DNA of 5,182 bases from contig USDD01000140.1 in NCBI GenBank assembly GCA_900553265.1, positions 1-5,182 of the forward strand. Direction: 5' to 3'. This document shows positions 1 through 5,156 of this stretch, piece by piece. The position numbers were made by a program, and so were the translations under genes. Source of the stretch: an uncultured Eubacteriales bacterium (GTDB lineage Bacteria > Bacillota > Clostridia > Christensenellales > Aristaeellaceae). The stretch's first letter is position 1, and every line of letters starts with the position of its first letter. Under the pieces are notes generated by a model that saw nothing but the letters and a program-made list of their open reading frames with translations, ran no database searches and was not told where the DNA came from.

Positions 1-615
1 GGCGCGCTCGACGCTGGACGAGGTCGTTCCCGCGCGCCGCGCGATCTCCGGATAGAGTCCCGCGGTGAGATTGCGCAGACAGTCCGGGGCTTCATAGGCC
101 ATGGCCACTGCCCGCGTCAGATGCTCAAAGCCCACGTAGCGGCTGGAAAAGTTGAGTTCCCGCAGTGCCTGACGAATGCGCGCTTCCAGCTTCTCCTCGC
201 TCTCTTCGGCCAAGCCCTCCCGCGCCATCGTGCGAAGCTCTTCGGAAACGGTCAGACAGTCCAGCAGCACGATCTCCGCCGTCTGCGGCGCGAAGGGCTT
301 GAACAGGAAGTAGTCCACCTGGTAGCGCCGCATCAGCTCGATGCTCGTAGGCGAGAAGAACTCGGACATGCACACAAGCACGAGGCGCGCATCTGTTTTT
401 CGCAGATCGCGAATCAGCGTCAGGCCGTCCACGTTGGGCAGCAGCAGGTTCATCAGAACGGCGTCAGGCTGCTGGCTGCGGATGGCTTCGAGCGCGCCGC
501 GGCCATCGCTGAGCGTGCCGACGACCTGGAATCGTGCGTTGCGCTGAAGTAAGCGGCTTAATCGGTCGAGATGAGCAAGATCGGAATCGAGAATCATGAT
601 GCGATAGGTTTCCAT
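1..615 (-). CDS. Spo0A-like response regulator lacking the phospho-acceptor Asp (3' end cut by window)
   Basis: The 205 visible residues read as a CheY-type receiver (about 1-120), a short charged linker, and a Spo0A-type DNA-binding domain (from about 145). The C-terminal part has the family pattern: GFEHLTRAVAMAY (162-174), LYPEIARR (187-194) and GTTSSSVERA (196-205), where Bacillus Spo0A has LYPDIAKK and TTASRVERA. The rest of the recognition helix and the C-terminus lie beyond base 1. The start ATG (613-615) has AAGGAGG (625-631) 9 bases upstream. Spo0A is the cytoplasmic master regulator of sporulation entry and is activated by phosphorylation of Asp56. Here the equivalent segment, PDAVLMNLLLPNVDGL, has Asn56; the acidic pair is D10-S11-D12 instead of D10-D11; Lys106 (FKPF) is kept. 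Phosphorelay activation is therefore unlikely. It is diverged from the very conserved clostridial Spo0A, so I infer a paralogue and give no symbol. spoIIP lies directly upstream on the same strand, instead of the usual spoIVB. Confidence 0.85.
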   Translation of the reverse strand, partial: METYRIMILDSDLAHLDRLSRLLQRNARFQVVGTLSDGRGALEAIRSQQPDAVLMNLLLPNVDGLTLIRDLRKTDARLVLVCMSEFFSPTSIELMRRYQVDYFLFKPFAPQTAEIVLLDCLTVSEELRTMAREGLAEESEEKLEARIRQALRELNFSSRYVGFEHLTRAVAMAYEAPDCLRNLTAGLYPEIARRAGTTSSSVERA

Positions 616-659
616 TTCCTGCGTCCTCCTTCTGTAGAATTAACATAACTTATGGTCGT

Positions 660-688
660 ATTTTACGCGCACACTATGTAAATGTCAA
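660..688 (-). promoter_or_regulatory. sigma-A promoter of the Spo0A-like gene
   Basis: On the minus strand TTGACA (683-688) is a perfect -35 element. It is followed after exactly 17 bases by TAAAAT (660-665), one base off the -10 consensus. The start would lie near base 653, giving a leader of about 38 bases that contains the Shine-Dalgarno AAGGAGG. This suggests strong vegetative transcription of the regulator independent of spoIIP upstream. The assignment is from sequence only. Confidence 0.75.
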
Positions 689-739
689 TGCCAGAAATCA
701 CGTGAAACCCGGGTAATCCTGTGATGAAATTGTGAGGTA

Positions 740-755
740 TCCAACACTTGTTGGA
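740..755. repeat. perfect 16-bp palindrome, possible operator
   Basis: TCCAACA-CT-TGTTGGA is a perfect inverted repeat with 7-bp arms and a 2-bp centre, in the spoIIP/Spo0A-like intergenic region about 52 bp upstream of the -35 element of the near-consensus promoter. The 2-base centre and the absence of a T-run on either strand argue for a protein-binding site and against a terminator. It abuts a weak alternative promoter on the minus strand (TTGAAT at 779-784, 17 bases, TAGATT at 756-761), where it would cover the transcription start. The binding protein is unknown. Confidence 0.45.
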
Positions 756-776
756 AATCTACACCAGCAGTAGTAT

Positions 777-806
777 TTATTCAACCGTAATTTAACATTT
801 TCAGAG
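777..806 (-). promoter_or_regulatory. candidate sigma-H-like promoter for the Spo0A-like gene
   Basis: On the minus strand GTTGAATAA (777-785) fits the sigma-H -10 pattern RnnGAATww fully. Twelve bases upstream, CTCTGAAAA (798-806) matches only the GAwww half of the -35 pattern RnAGGAwww. In Bacillus the spo0A gene is known to have a sigma-H promoter besides the vegetative one, which makes the position suggestive. The same bases can also be read as a weak sigma-A promoter (TTGAAT at 779-784, TAGATT at 756-761), so the call is tentative. Confidence 0.25.
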
Positions 807-826
807 GCCGATTTCGCCTTTTTTTG

Positions 827-1750
827 CTATGAACCGGCTCCCCGCATGGCTTCGAGCTTCGCGTCCGGATCGGAAATCATCAGCGATTGAAGCCCGTCGG
901 CGAGATCCGGCAGCGACGCGAGGGCCTCCCGGAGGGTGTTGCGGTTGTGACCGACCTCGATCAGAATGCTGAACACCCCGATACTCTGGTTGTAGCGCCC
1001 GTCCTTGACCAGTACCTTTTTGCAGAGGTTGGGCCGGAGAGCGTTGATCCGCTCGGTCAGCGCCTGGGCAAAGGCGAGGTTTTCTTCATAATAAGGCTTG
1101 TCTGTAAAACCCACGCCGTTGCCGATGAGCATCATCAGCGGCGCGAGACGGGCGCCGTTGGAATCGACCACCGCCGTCTCCATGCCGTCGAGATAGGCGT
1201 CCCGATGGAGGTCGATGTACAGATCGAAGCGGCGGTCGTAGCTCTGGAGCGTCTCCATGGAGCGCGTGTAGGCGGTTTTGAGGTCGTTCTGCTCGTGATC
1301 CGTCGTATCATGAACCACCTCGAAGTCCCGCTCACGCAGCAGCCGCGCCAGCTCCTCGCCGACGCGGACGACGCTGTGATCCTCATCCATGGTGCGCCAG
1401 GCCTCGATGGCCACATACTGATCGTCCGCGGCCTGCTCGTAGGCCTCGTGGGTGTGCGTGTGGTAGATCAGGACGCTGCGCGTCTCGGCAGCCGGCGTGC
1501 ATTCGGGCACGACCTCGATGCGCAGCGGCGCGTCCGACGGATCCAGCGGCAGCGCCGAAAGGGAGGAGGCAAAGACCGTTTCAGTCTTTGCCTCTTCCTC
1601 CTGACGAACCAGACTGGCCTGCGCGCCGACGGCCGGATCCGAATCGGACAGCACCGTCGCCAGCACAATTCCGCCCACCACCAGCGCCAGCACCACGACG
1701 GCCGCGGCCATCAGCAGCTGCGAACCCTTGACGACCTTGAAGCGAACCAA
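827..1750 (-). CDS. spoIIP: Stage II sporulation protein P (SpoIIP), peptidoglycan amidase/endopeptidase
   Basis: This 307-residue protein has one N-terminal membrane anchor (about residues 12-34, preceded by basic residues), a low-complexity linker (about 40-90), and an extracytoplasmic SpoIIP domain. Visible family motifs are VLIYHTHTHEAY (93-104, with His97 and Glu102 as likely metal or catalytic positions), DLYIDLHRDA (176-185), a KPYYEENLAFA segment (218-228), YNQS (253-256) and ILIEVGHNRNTLREA (262-276, with Glu265). SpoIIP family members degrade septal peptidoglycan with SpoIID and SpoIIM and drive engulfment of the forespore. It is shorter than the roughly 400-residue Bacillus protein, mostly in the linker, and the catalytic motifs look intact. 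The start is TTG, chosen because a full Shine-Dalgarno lies 7 bases upstream and the membrane segment follows directly. gpr, its usual upstream neighbour in Bacillus, is absent; a Spo0A-like gene lies 211 bases downstream on the same strand. No convincing sigma-E, -F or -G promoter was found upstream. Confidence 0.92.
   Translation of the reverse strand: MVRFKVVKGSQLLMAAAVVVLALVVGGIVLATVLSDSDPAVGAQASLVRQEEEAKTETVFASSLSALPLDPSDAPLRIEVVPECTPAAETRSVLIYHTHTHEAYEQAADDQYVAIEAWRTMDEDHSVVRVGEELARLLRERDFEVVHDTTDHEQNDLKTAYTRSMETLQSYDRRFDLYIDLHRDAYLDGMETAVVDSNGARLAPLMMLIGNGVGFTDKPYYEENLAFAQALTERINALRPNLCKKVLVKDGRYNQSIGVFSILIEVGHNRNTLREALASLPDLADGLQSLMISDPDAKLEAMRGAGS
1566..1594. repeat. 11-bp perfect inverted repeat inside spoIIP
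   Basis: GAGGCAAAGAC (1566-1576) and GTCTTTGCCTC (1584-1594) are exact reverse complements around a 7-base loop. The spoIIP mRNA could fold this into a stable hairpin, about 155-185 bases after the start codon, in the part encoding the variable linker (about residues 53-62, EAKTETVFAS). A further 3 bp pair beyond one mismatch. There is no T-run, so it is not an obvious terminator. Function is unknown. Confidence 0.6.
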
Positions 1751-1753
1751 GCG

Positions 1754-1762
1754 ATCACCTCC
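1754..1762 (-). promoter_or_regulatory. ribosome binding site fixing the TTG start of spoIIP
   Basis: On the minus strand GGAGGTGAT is a full match to the anti-16S consensus. Its GGAGG core ends 7 bases before the TTG at 1748-1750. No ATG in this frame fits as well, so the TTG start is well supported. Confidence 0.85.
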
Positions 1763-1920
1763 CGAATTGCATGCTTCATACTATTCATCCGCCTCCCGTT
1801 CGAGAACGCATCGCCCGCGCTTTCGCGCGACTATATGCCAAATTCGTTCAGTATCGCCTTCATTTCCGTCGAAGAAGGGGAATGCATTTCCGGCAGTTAT
1901 GAATATCAACGTTATTTAAC

Positions 1921-1949
1921 TTGCAAAATTTGTGAAGATGGAGTATACT
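1921..1949 (+). promoter_or_regulatory. sigma-A promoter of the rpiR-type/oxidoreductase/nrdG operon
   Basis: TTGCAA (1921-1926), 17 bases, then TATACT (1944-1949) gives a good vegetative promoter, with the start near base 1956 and a leader of about 29 bases. A GTTA-TT-TAAC mini-palindrome (1911-1920) abuts the -35 element. The octamer AATATCAA occurs on both sides of the core promoter (1902-1909 and 1953-1960). These are possible sites for autoregulation by the RpiR-type product. The rest of the gap back to spoIIP (1751-1900) shows only a small GC hairpin (1816-1829) and no gene. Confidence 0.7.
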
Positions 1950-1973
1950 GACAATATCAATTTATGAAATGTC

Positions 1974-1978
1974 GGAGG
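1974..1978 (+). promoter_or_regulatory. ribosome binding site that fixes the start of the RpiR-type regulator
   Basis: GGAGG lies 6 bases before the ATG at 1985. An in-frame ATG at 1964 would put this site inside the coding region and has no Shine-Dalgarno of its own, so 1985 is preferred. Confidence 0.85.
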
Positions 1979-1984
1979 AACAAA

Positions 1985-2851
1985 ATGGACAATGCACAGG
2001 AGCTCATTCAGCGATTGAACCACAGCGGAAAAAAGCTCTCGAAAAGTCATCGCCGCATCGCTGAATGCATCGTTACGCATTATGACAAAGTTGTATTTAT
2101 GACCGCCTCCAAGCTGGGCGAGTACGTGGGCGTTTCCGAGTCCACGGTCGTCCGCTTTGCCGCGGCACTGGGATATTCCGGCTATCCGCAGCTGCAAAAG
2201 GCGCTTCAGGAGCTGATTCGCCATCGTCTGACCGCCTCGCAGCGCTTTGAAATGACCTCGGACATGGATCATGCTCAGGTGCTGAACAAGGTACTCAAGG
2301 CGGATATCCAGAACATCCGCTCCACGCTGGATGAGCTGGACGTGAACGCCTTTGAAACCGCCATCGAGAAAATCCTCCAGGCGCGGACGATCTACGTCCT
2401 CGGTCTGCGCGCTTCCGCGCCCATCGCCGAGTTCTTCGCGCACTATCTGAAGTTCATCTTTCCCAACGTCCGCGTGGTCACCTCGGGCGTCAGCGACGTG
2501 TTCGAGCAGCTGGCGCGCATTTCCGAGGGGGATCTGCTGATCGGCATTTCCTTCCCGCGCTATACCTCGCGCTCCATCGAGGCCATGGAGTTTGCGCGCT
2601 CCTGCGGCGCGTCGCTCATCGCCATCACCGACGGCCCGCTCTCGCCGCTGCACGCCACGGCGGACACCTGTCTGATGGCCAAGAGTGACATGTCCTCCTT
2701 CGTCGATTCCTTCGCCGCGCCGCTTTCGCTGATCAACGCGCTGATCGTCGCGCTGGGCCAGCGCCGCCGCCGCGAAGTGACGGATTACTTTGACAGCATG
2801 GAGCAGATCTGGGACAAATACGACGTATATCTTGCAAAATCAGGAGAATGA
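1985..2851 (+). CDS. MurR/RpiR family transcriptional regulator (HTH + SIS domain)
   Basis: The 288-residue protein has the length and layout of the MurR/RpiR family. An N-terminal RpiR-type helix-turn-helix domain spans about residues 1-78, with TASKLGEYVGVSESTVVRFA at 40-59 and the typical ALGYSGYPQLQKAL after it. A SIS (sugar isomerase) domain spans about 122-255: TIYVLGLRASAP (135-146), GISFPRYTSRSIEA (187-200) and LIAITDGPLSPL (211-222). SIS domains in this family bind phosphosugars or related ligands that control DNA binding. Here the ligand cannot be predicted, because no sugar transport or catabolic gene lies nearby. The gene is first in a tight operon, ending 3 bases before the FAD oxidoreductase. 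It may autoregulate through sites around its own promoter. The function class is secure; the regulon is unknown. Confidence 0.92.
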   Translation: MDNAQELIQRLNHSGKKLSKSHRRIAECIVTHYDKVVFMTASKLGEYVGVSESTVVRFAAALGYSGYPQLQKALQELIRHRLTASQRFEMTSDMDHAQVLNKVLKADIQNIRSTLDELDVNAFETAIEKILQARTIYVLGLRASAPIAEFFAHYLKFIFPNVRVVTSGVSDVFEQLARISEGDLLIGISFPRYTSRSIEAMEFARSCGASLIAITDGPLSPLHATADTCLMAKSDMSSFVDSFAAPLSLINALIVALGQRRRREVTDYFDSMEQIWDKYDVYLAKSGE

Positions 2852-2854
2852 CGA

Positions 2855-4108
2855 ATGCAGAAAAAGCTGATCGTTGTGGGCGGAGGCGCGGCCGGCATGA
2901 TGGCCGCGCTCTTTGCCGCTCGGGCAGGCGCGCGTGTGCTGCTGCTGGAACGAAATGAAAAGCTGGGCAAAAAGGTCTACATCACGGGCAAGGGCCGCTG
3001 CAACGTGACCAACGCGGCGGACGAAGAGGAGTTCATGCGCCGCATTCTGCGCAATCCGCGGTTCATGTACGCCTCCTTCGCTGCGCTGAGCAATCAGGAG
3101 CTGATGCAGCTGATCGAGTCGCTGGGCGTTCCGCTGAAGGTGGAACGCGGTGAGCGCGTGTTCCCGGTTTCCGACCATTCCAACGATGTCATTCAGGCCC
3201 TGCGCCGGGAGCTGGAACGGCTGAATGTGGAGATTCGCTATAACTGCCGCGTCGCGTCGCTGATGGCCAACGAGGGCCGCTGTGAGGGCGTGACGACGGA
3301 GGCGGGGGAGAAGCTCTTTGCCGACGCGGTGATTCTCGCCACCGGCGGCGCGAGCTATCCCTCCACCGGCTCCACCGGCGACGGATACGCGCTGGCCGAG
3401 GCCACGGGCCACAAGGTCGAGGAGCCGCTGCCCTCGCTGGTGCCCATCGAAACGAAGGAGAGCTGGCCGGCGACGCTGATGGGCCTGACGCTCAAAAACG
3501 TGCGTCTGAGCGCCTATCAGGCCGGCGGCAAGAGGGAAAAGTGCATCCATTCCGAGATGGGCGAGATGCTGATGACCCACTTCGGCGTCTCCGGCCCGCT
3601 GGTGCTGACTCTGTCGGGCCTGCTGCCCAGAGATCTGTCCAATGTGCGCCTGAGCATCGACCTGAAGCCGGCGCTGGATGCGCAGACGCTGGACGCGCGG
3701 CTGGTGCGGGACTTTCGCGAGCTTTCGCGCAAGCAGCTTTCGGCGGTGATGGACGGTCTGGTGCCGCACAATCTCGGCCAGCAGCTGCTGGTTCTGGCGA
3801 GGATCTCCGGCGCAGCGCCGGTGCACAGCGTCACCGCCGAGCAGCGCCATGCGCTGGTGGAGCTTCTGAAGAACGTGCCGCTCACGCCCAAGCGCTTGCG
3901 CGGCTTTGACGAGGCCATCGTCACCCGCGGCGGCGTGTGCGTCAAGGACGTGAATCCGTCCACCATGGAATCCAAGCGCCTGCCGGGGCTCTATTTTGCC
4001 GGGGAACTGCTGGACGTGGACGCGACCACCGGCGGCTTCAATCTGCAGATCGCCTTCTCCACGGGCGCGCTGGCGGGACAGTCCGCAGCATCGAAGGAGG
4101 AGGAATAA
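2855..4108 (+). CDS. NAD(P)/FAD-dependent oxidoreductase, HI0933/YhiN (BaiN-like) family
   Basis: The 417-residue protein starts with a Rossmann FAD-binding motif (VVGGGAAGMMAA, 7-18) and an acidic residue ending strand 2 (LLLERNEKLGKK, 29-40). The family hallmark GKGRCNVTNA (45-54) follows. Other matching segments are ATGGASYPSTGSTGDGYALA (162-181), THFGVSGPLVL (241-251) and the C-terminal FAD-binding stretch FAGELLDVDATTGGFNLQ (381-398). Length and motifs are typical and complete. Members are annotated variously as aminoacetone oxidase-like flavoproteins or BaiN (reported in bile-acid metabolism). The physiological substrate of most members is not known, and nothing here indicates bile-acid genes. 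It is probably a soluble cytoplasmic flavoprotein. The start ATG follows AGGAG (2842-2846), which overlaps the end of the regulator gene, so translational coupling is likely; nrdG begins 2 bases after its stop. Confidence 0.92.
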   Translation: MQKKLIVVGGGAAGMMAALFAARAGARVLLLERNEKLGKKVYITGKGRCNVTNAADEEEFMRRILRNPRFMYASFAALSNQELMQLIESLGVPLKVERGERVFPVSDHSNDVIQALRRELERLNVEIRYNCRVASLMANEGRCEGVTTEAGEKLFADAVILATGGASYPSTGSTGDGYALAEATGHKVEEPLPSLVPIETKESWPATLMGLTLKNVRLSAYQAGGKREKCIHSEMGEMLMTHFGVSGPLVLTLSGLLPRDLSNVRLSIDLKPALDAQTLDARLVRDFRELSRKQLSAVMDGLVPHNLGQQLLVLARISGAAPVHSVTAEQRHALVELLKNVPLTPKRLRGFDEAIVTRGGVCVKDVNPSTMESKRLPGLYFAGELLDVDATTGGFNLQIAFSTGALAGQSAASKEEE

Positions 4109-4110
4109 CC

Positions 4111-4608
4111 ATGCGCATTCGTCTGGCAGGTCTGGTGAACGACTCCATCGTGGACGGCCCGGGGCTGCGGCTGGCCATATTCACTCAGGGGTGCCCGCAC
4201 CATTGTCCGGAATGCCACAATCCTCAGTCCCACGATCCCGAGGGCGGCGAATGGCATGACACCGAGGTGCTTGCGGCGTTGGCAGCGGAGAACATTCTGC
4301 TGGACGGCATTACGCTGACCGGCGGCGATCCATTCGTTCAGCCCGAAGCCTGCGCCGATCTGGCGCGACGGGCGCACAATGCCGGCCTGAACGTCTGGTG
4401 CTACACGGGCTATGTGTTTGAAGAGCTGCTGACCGGAAAACAGGAATGGCGAGCACTGCTGGAAAACGTGGACGTGCTGGTAGACGGCCCGTTTCTCCGG
4501 GCGCAGAAAACGCTGGACAAGCGCTTCCGCGGCTCGGACAATCAGCGAATTATCGACGTGCCCGCGTCGCTAAAGTCGGGAACGACTGTGCTGTCCGAGT
4601 ATAATTGA
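4111..4608 (+). CDS. nrdG: Anaerobic ribonucleoside-triphosphate reductase activating protein (NrdG)
   Basis: A 165-residue radical-SAM activase. The cluster motif is CPHHCPEC (Cys28, Cys32, Cys35; CX3CX2C), preceded by VDGPGLRLAIFTQG (14-27) and followed by HNP, all typical of NrdG. The SAM-binding GGDP (71-74) and the C-terminal signature RFRGSDNQRIIDV (138-150) are present, and the length is normal. NrdG uses its 4Fe-4S cluster and S-adenosylmethionine to form the glycyl radical on NrdD, which makes deoxynucleotides without oxygen. nrdD is usually the direct neighbour but is not in this window; it must lie elsewhere, because a terminator follows. The start at 4111 has AAGGAGG (4094-4100) upstream inside the end of the previous gene, and the 2-base gap implies co-transcription with the flavoprotein. 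An in-frame upstream extension through the preceding gene is not supported. Confidence 0.95.
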   Translation: MRIRLAGLVNDSIVDGPGLRLAIFTQGCPHHCPECHNPQSHDPEGGEWHDTEVLAALAAENILLDGITLTGGDPFVQPEACADLARRAHNAGLNVWCYTGYVFEELLTGKQEWRALLENVDVLVDGPFLRAQKTLDKRFRGSDNQRIIDVPASLKSGTTVLSEYN

Positions 4609-4610
4609 TG

Positions 4611-4651
4611 TTATGCACAGACCCGAGTCTGTCATTGAACGATTATCCACA
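4611..4651 (+). promoter_or_regulatory. pair of consensus DnaA boxes
   Basis: TTATGCACA (4611-4619) and TTATCCACA (4643-4651) both match the DnaA-box consensus TTATNCACA at every position. They are in the same orientation, 32 bp start to start (about three helical turns). They lie between nrdG and its terminator, in a non-coding gap. I found no other full match on either strand in the genomic part of the window. DnaA binding is inferred from the motif only. Confidence 0.5.
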
Positions 4652-4674
4652 TCTCGAAGTCTGTTTTCTGAAAA
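4611..4674. repeat. two imperfect 32-bp tandem units (DnaA box + AGTCTGT)
   Basis: Each unit begins with TTATNCACA and carries the heptamer AGTCTGT at the same offset (4626-4632 and 4658-4664). The bases between are mostly different. In the first unit the heptamer region pairs with bases overlapping the DnaA box (ACAGAC 4617-4622 with GTCTGT 4627-4632), giving a small 6-bp hairpin with loop CCGA. The second unit cannot form this hairpin. Confidence 0.5.
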
Positions 4675-4677
4675 TAT

Positions 4678-4705
4678 CGGGAGCGGAGATTTTTCTCCGC
4701 TCCCG
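4678..4705. terminator. bidirectional intrinsic terminator between convergent genes
   Basis: CGGGAGCGGAGA (4678-4689) and TCTCCGCTCCCG (4694-4705) form a perfect 12-bp GC-rich stem with a TTTT loop. TTTGCTT follows on the plus strand and ATATTTTC on the minus strand; both tracts are short but T-rich. It sits 69 bases after the nrdG stop and 5 bases after the stop of the convergent ATPase gene, so it probably ends both transcripts. Confidence 0.85.
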
Positions 4706-4710
4706 TTTGC

Positions 4711-5156
4711 TTATGCATTTTGATGTTTTTTCAGCTCCGCGGCCAACGTGTCGAGCTGATCGGCGGCCTGACGGGCCGCTTCCTCATGGGCTTCGCGCTC
4801 CTGAAGAGTTTTGTTGAGCTTGTCGTCCGATTCCCGCGCTGCCTGAACGTCGGCGGCAGTGATGGTCATCAGTCGATCCCGGTCGGGCGCTTCCTCGGTG
4901 GACAGGCGGTTGGCCTGCGCCACCAGCAGGCGCTCGAAGATGTTGCGCACGCCGCGGGCGTTGCCGAAGGCGATGGAGCCGGTGTTTGCCGTGACGATAT
5001 AATCGCGCACAGCGGCGCGCGCCTCGTCGTCCAGCTGATATTGTCCCTTCTTCAGCTGCAAATCCAGTATCTGCATCATCTCGTCGATGGAATAGTCGTC
5101 GAAGTGCAGATAGCGGTTGAAGCGGGATTCCAGGCCGGGATTGGAATGGATAAACT
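4711..5156 (-). CDS. SpoVK/CbbX-type AAA+ ATPase, C-terminal fragment (5' part beyond the contig end)
   Basis: The 147 genomic residues run from FIHSNPGLESRFNRYLHFDD to a TAA stop. SNPGLESRFNRYLHF (4-18) is the family segment after sensor 1, with the conserved SRF arginine (likely arginine finger). DYSIDEMMQIL (20-30) and FGNARGVRNIFERLLVAQANRL (about residues 63-84) form the helical lid with the sensor-2 arginine in GNAR. Walker A and B lie off the window. Such ATPases include stage V sporulation protein K and CbbX-like rubisco activases; in Clostridia they also occur in other operons, so a sporulation role is only inferred. After the lid comes a charged, Gln/Glu/Ala-rich tail of about 40 residues (DKLNKTLQEREAHEEAARQA and on), probably helical or coiled coil and longer than I expect for SpoVK. 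The gene converges on nrdG. The reading frame continues upstream only into adapter sequence, so no start can be given. Confidence 0.85.

Noticed and set aside
121..552. 143-residue plus-strand open frame at the left end
   Set aside because: It lies opposite the Spo0A-like gene and has no domain or ribosome binding site.
805..825. Short hairpin AGGC...GCCT followed by seven T on the plus strand
   Set aside because: The stem is only about 4 bp and no plus-strand gene lies upstream. In the minus-strand direction there is no T-run, so it is not a spoIIP terminator.
1766..1773. CATGCAAT on the minus strand as a sigma-E -10 element for spoIIP
   Set aside because: It lacks any -35 match at the right distance and would place the transcript start inside the ribosome binding site.
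1816..1829. CGCGC-TTTC-GCGCG mini hairpin upstream of spoIIP
   Set aside because: Five-bp alternating GC arms arise easily in GC-rich DNA; there is no T-run and no start or ribosome site nearby.
1867..1873. CGTCGAA, one base off the 0A box TGTCGAA
   Set aside because: A single 6-of-7 match is expected by chance and no promoter is placed to use it.
887..1951. 354-residue plus-strand open frame opposite spoIIP
   Set aside because: It is a shadow of the GC-rich spoIIP codons: Arg/His/Gln-rich, no recognisable domain, no Shine-Dalgarno. The opposite strand encodes a clear SpoIIP.
2840..3850. 336-residue minus-strand open frame opposite the flavoprotein
   Set aside because: Composition (His, Gln, Arg, Ala) is that of a mirror frame, and the plus strand encodes a complete HI0933-family protein.
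3937..4110. Upstream extension of nrdG to 223 residues
   Set aside because: The extension overlaps the flavoprotein gene in another frame; the Shine-Dalgarno and the family length both fix the start at 4111.
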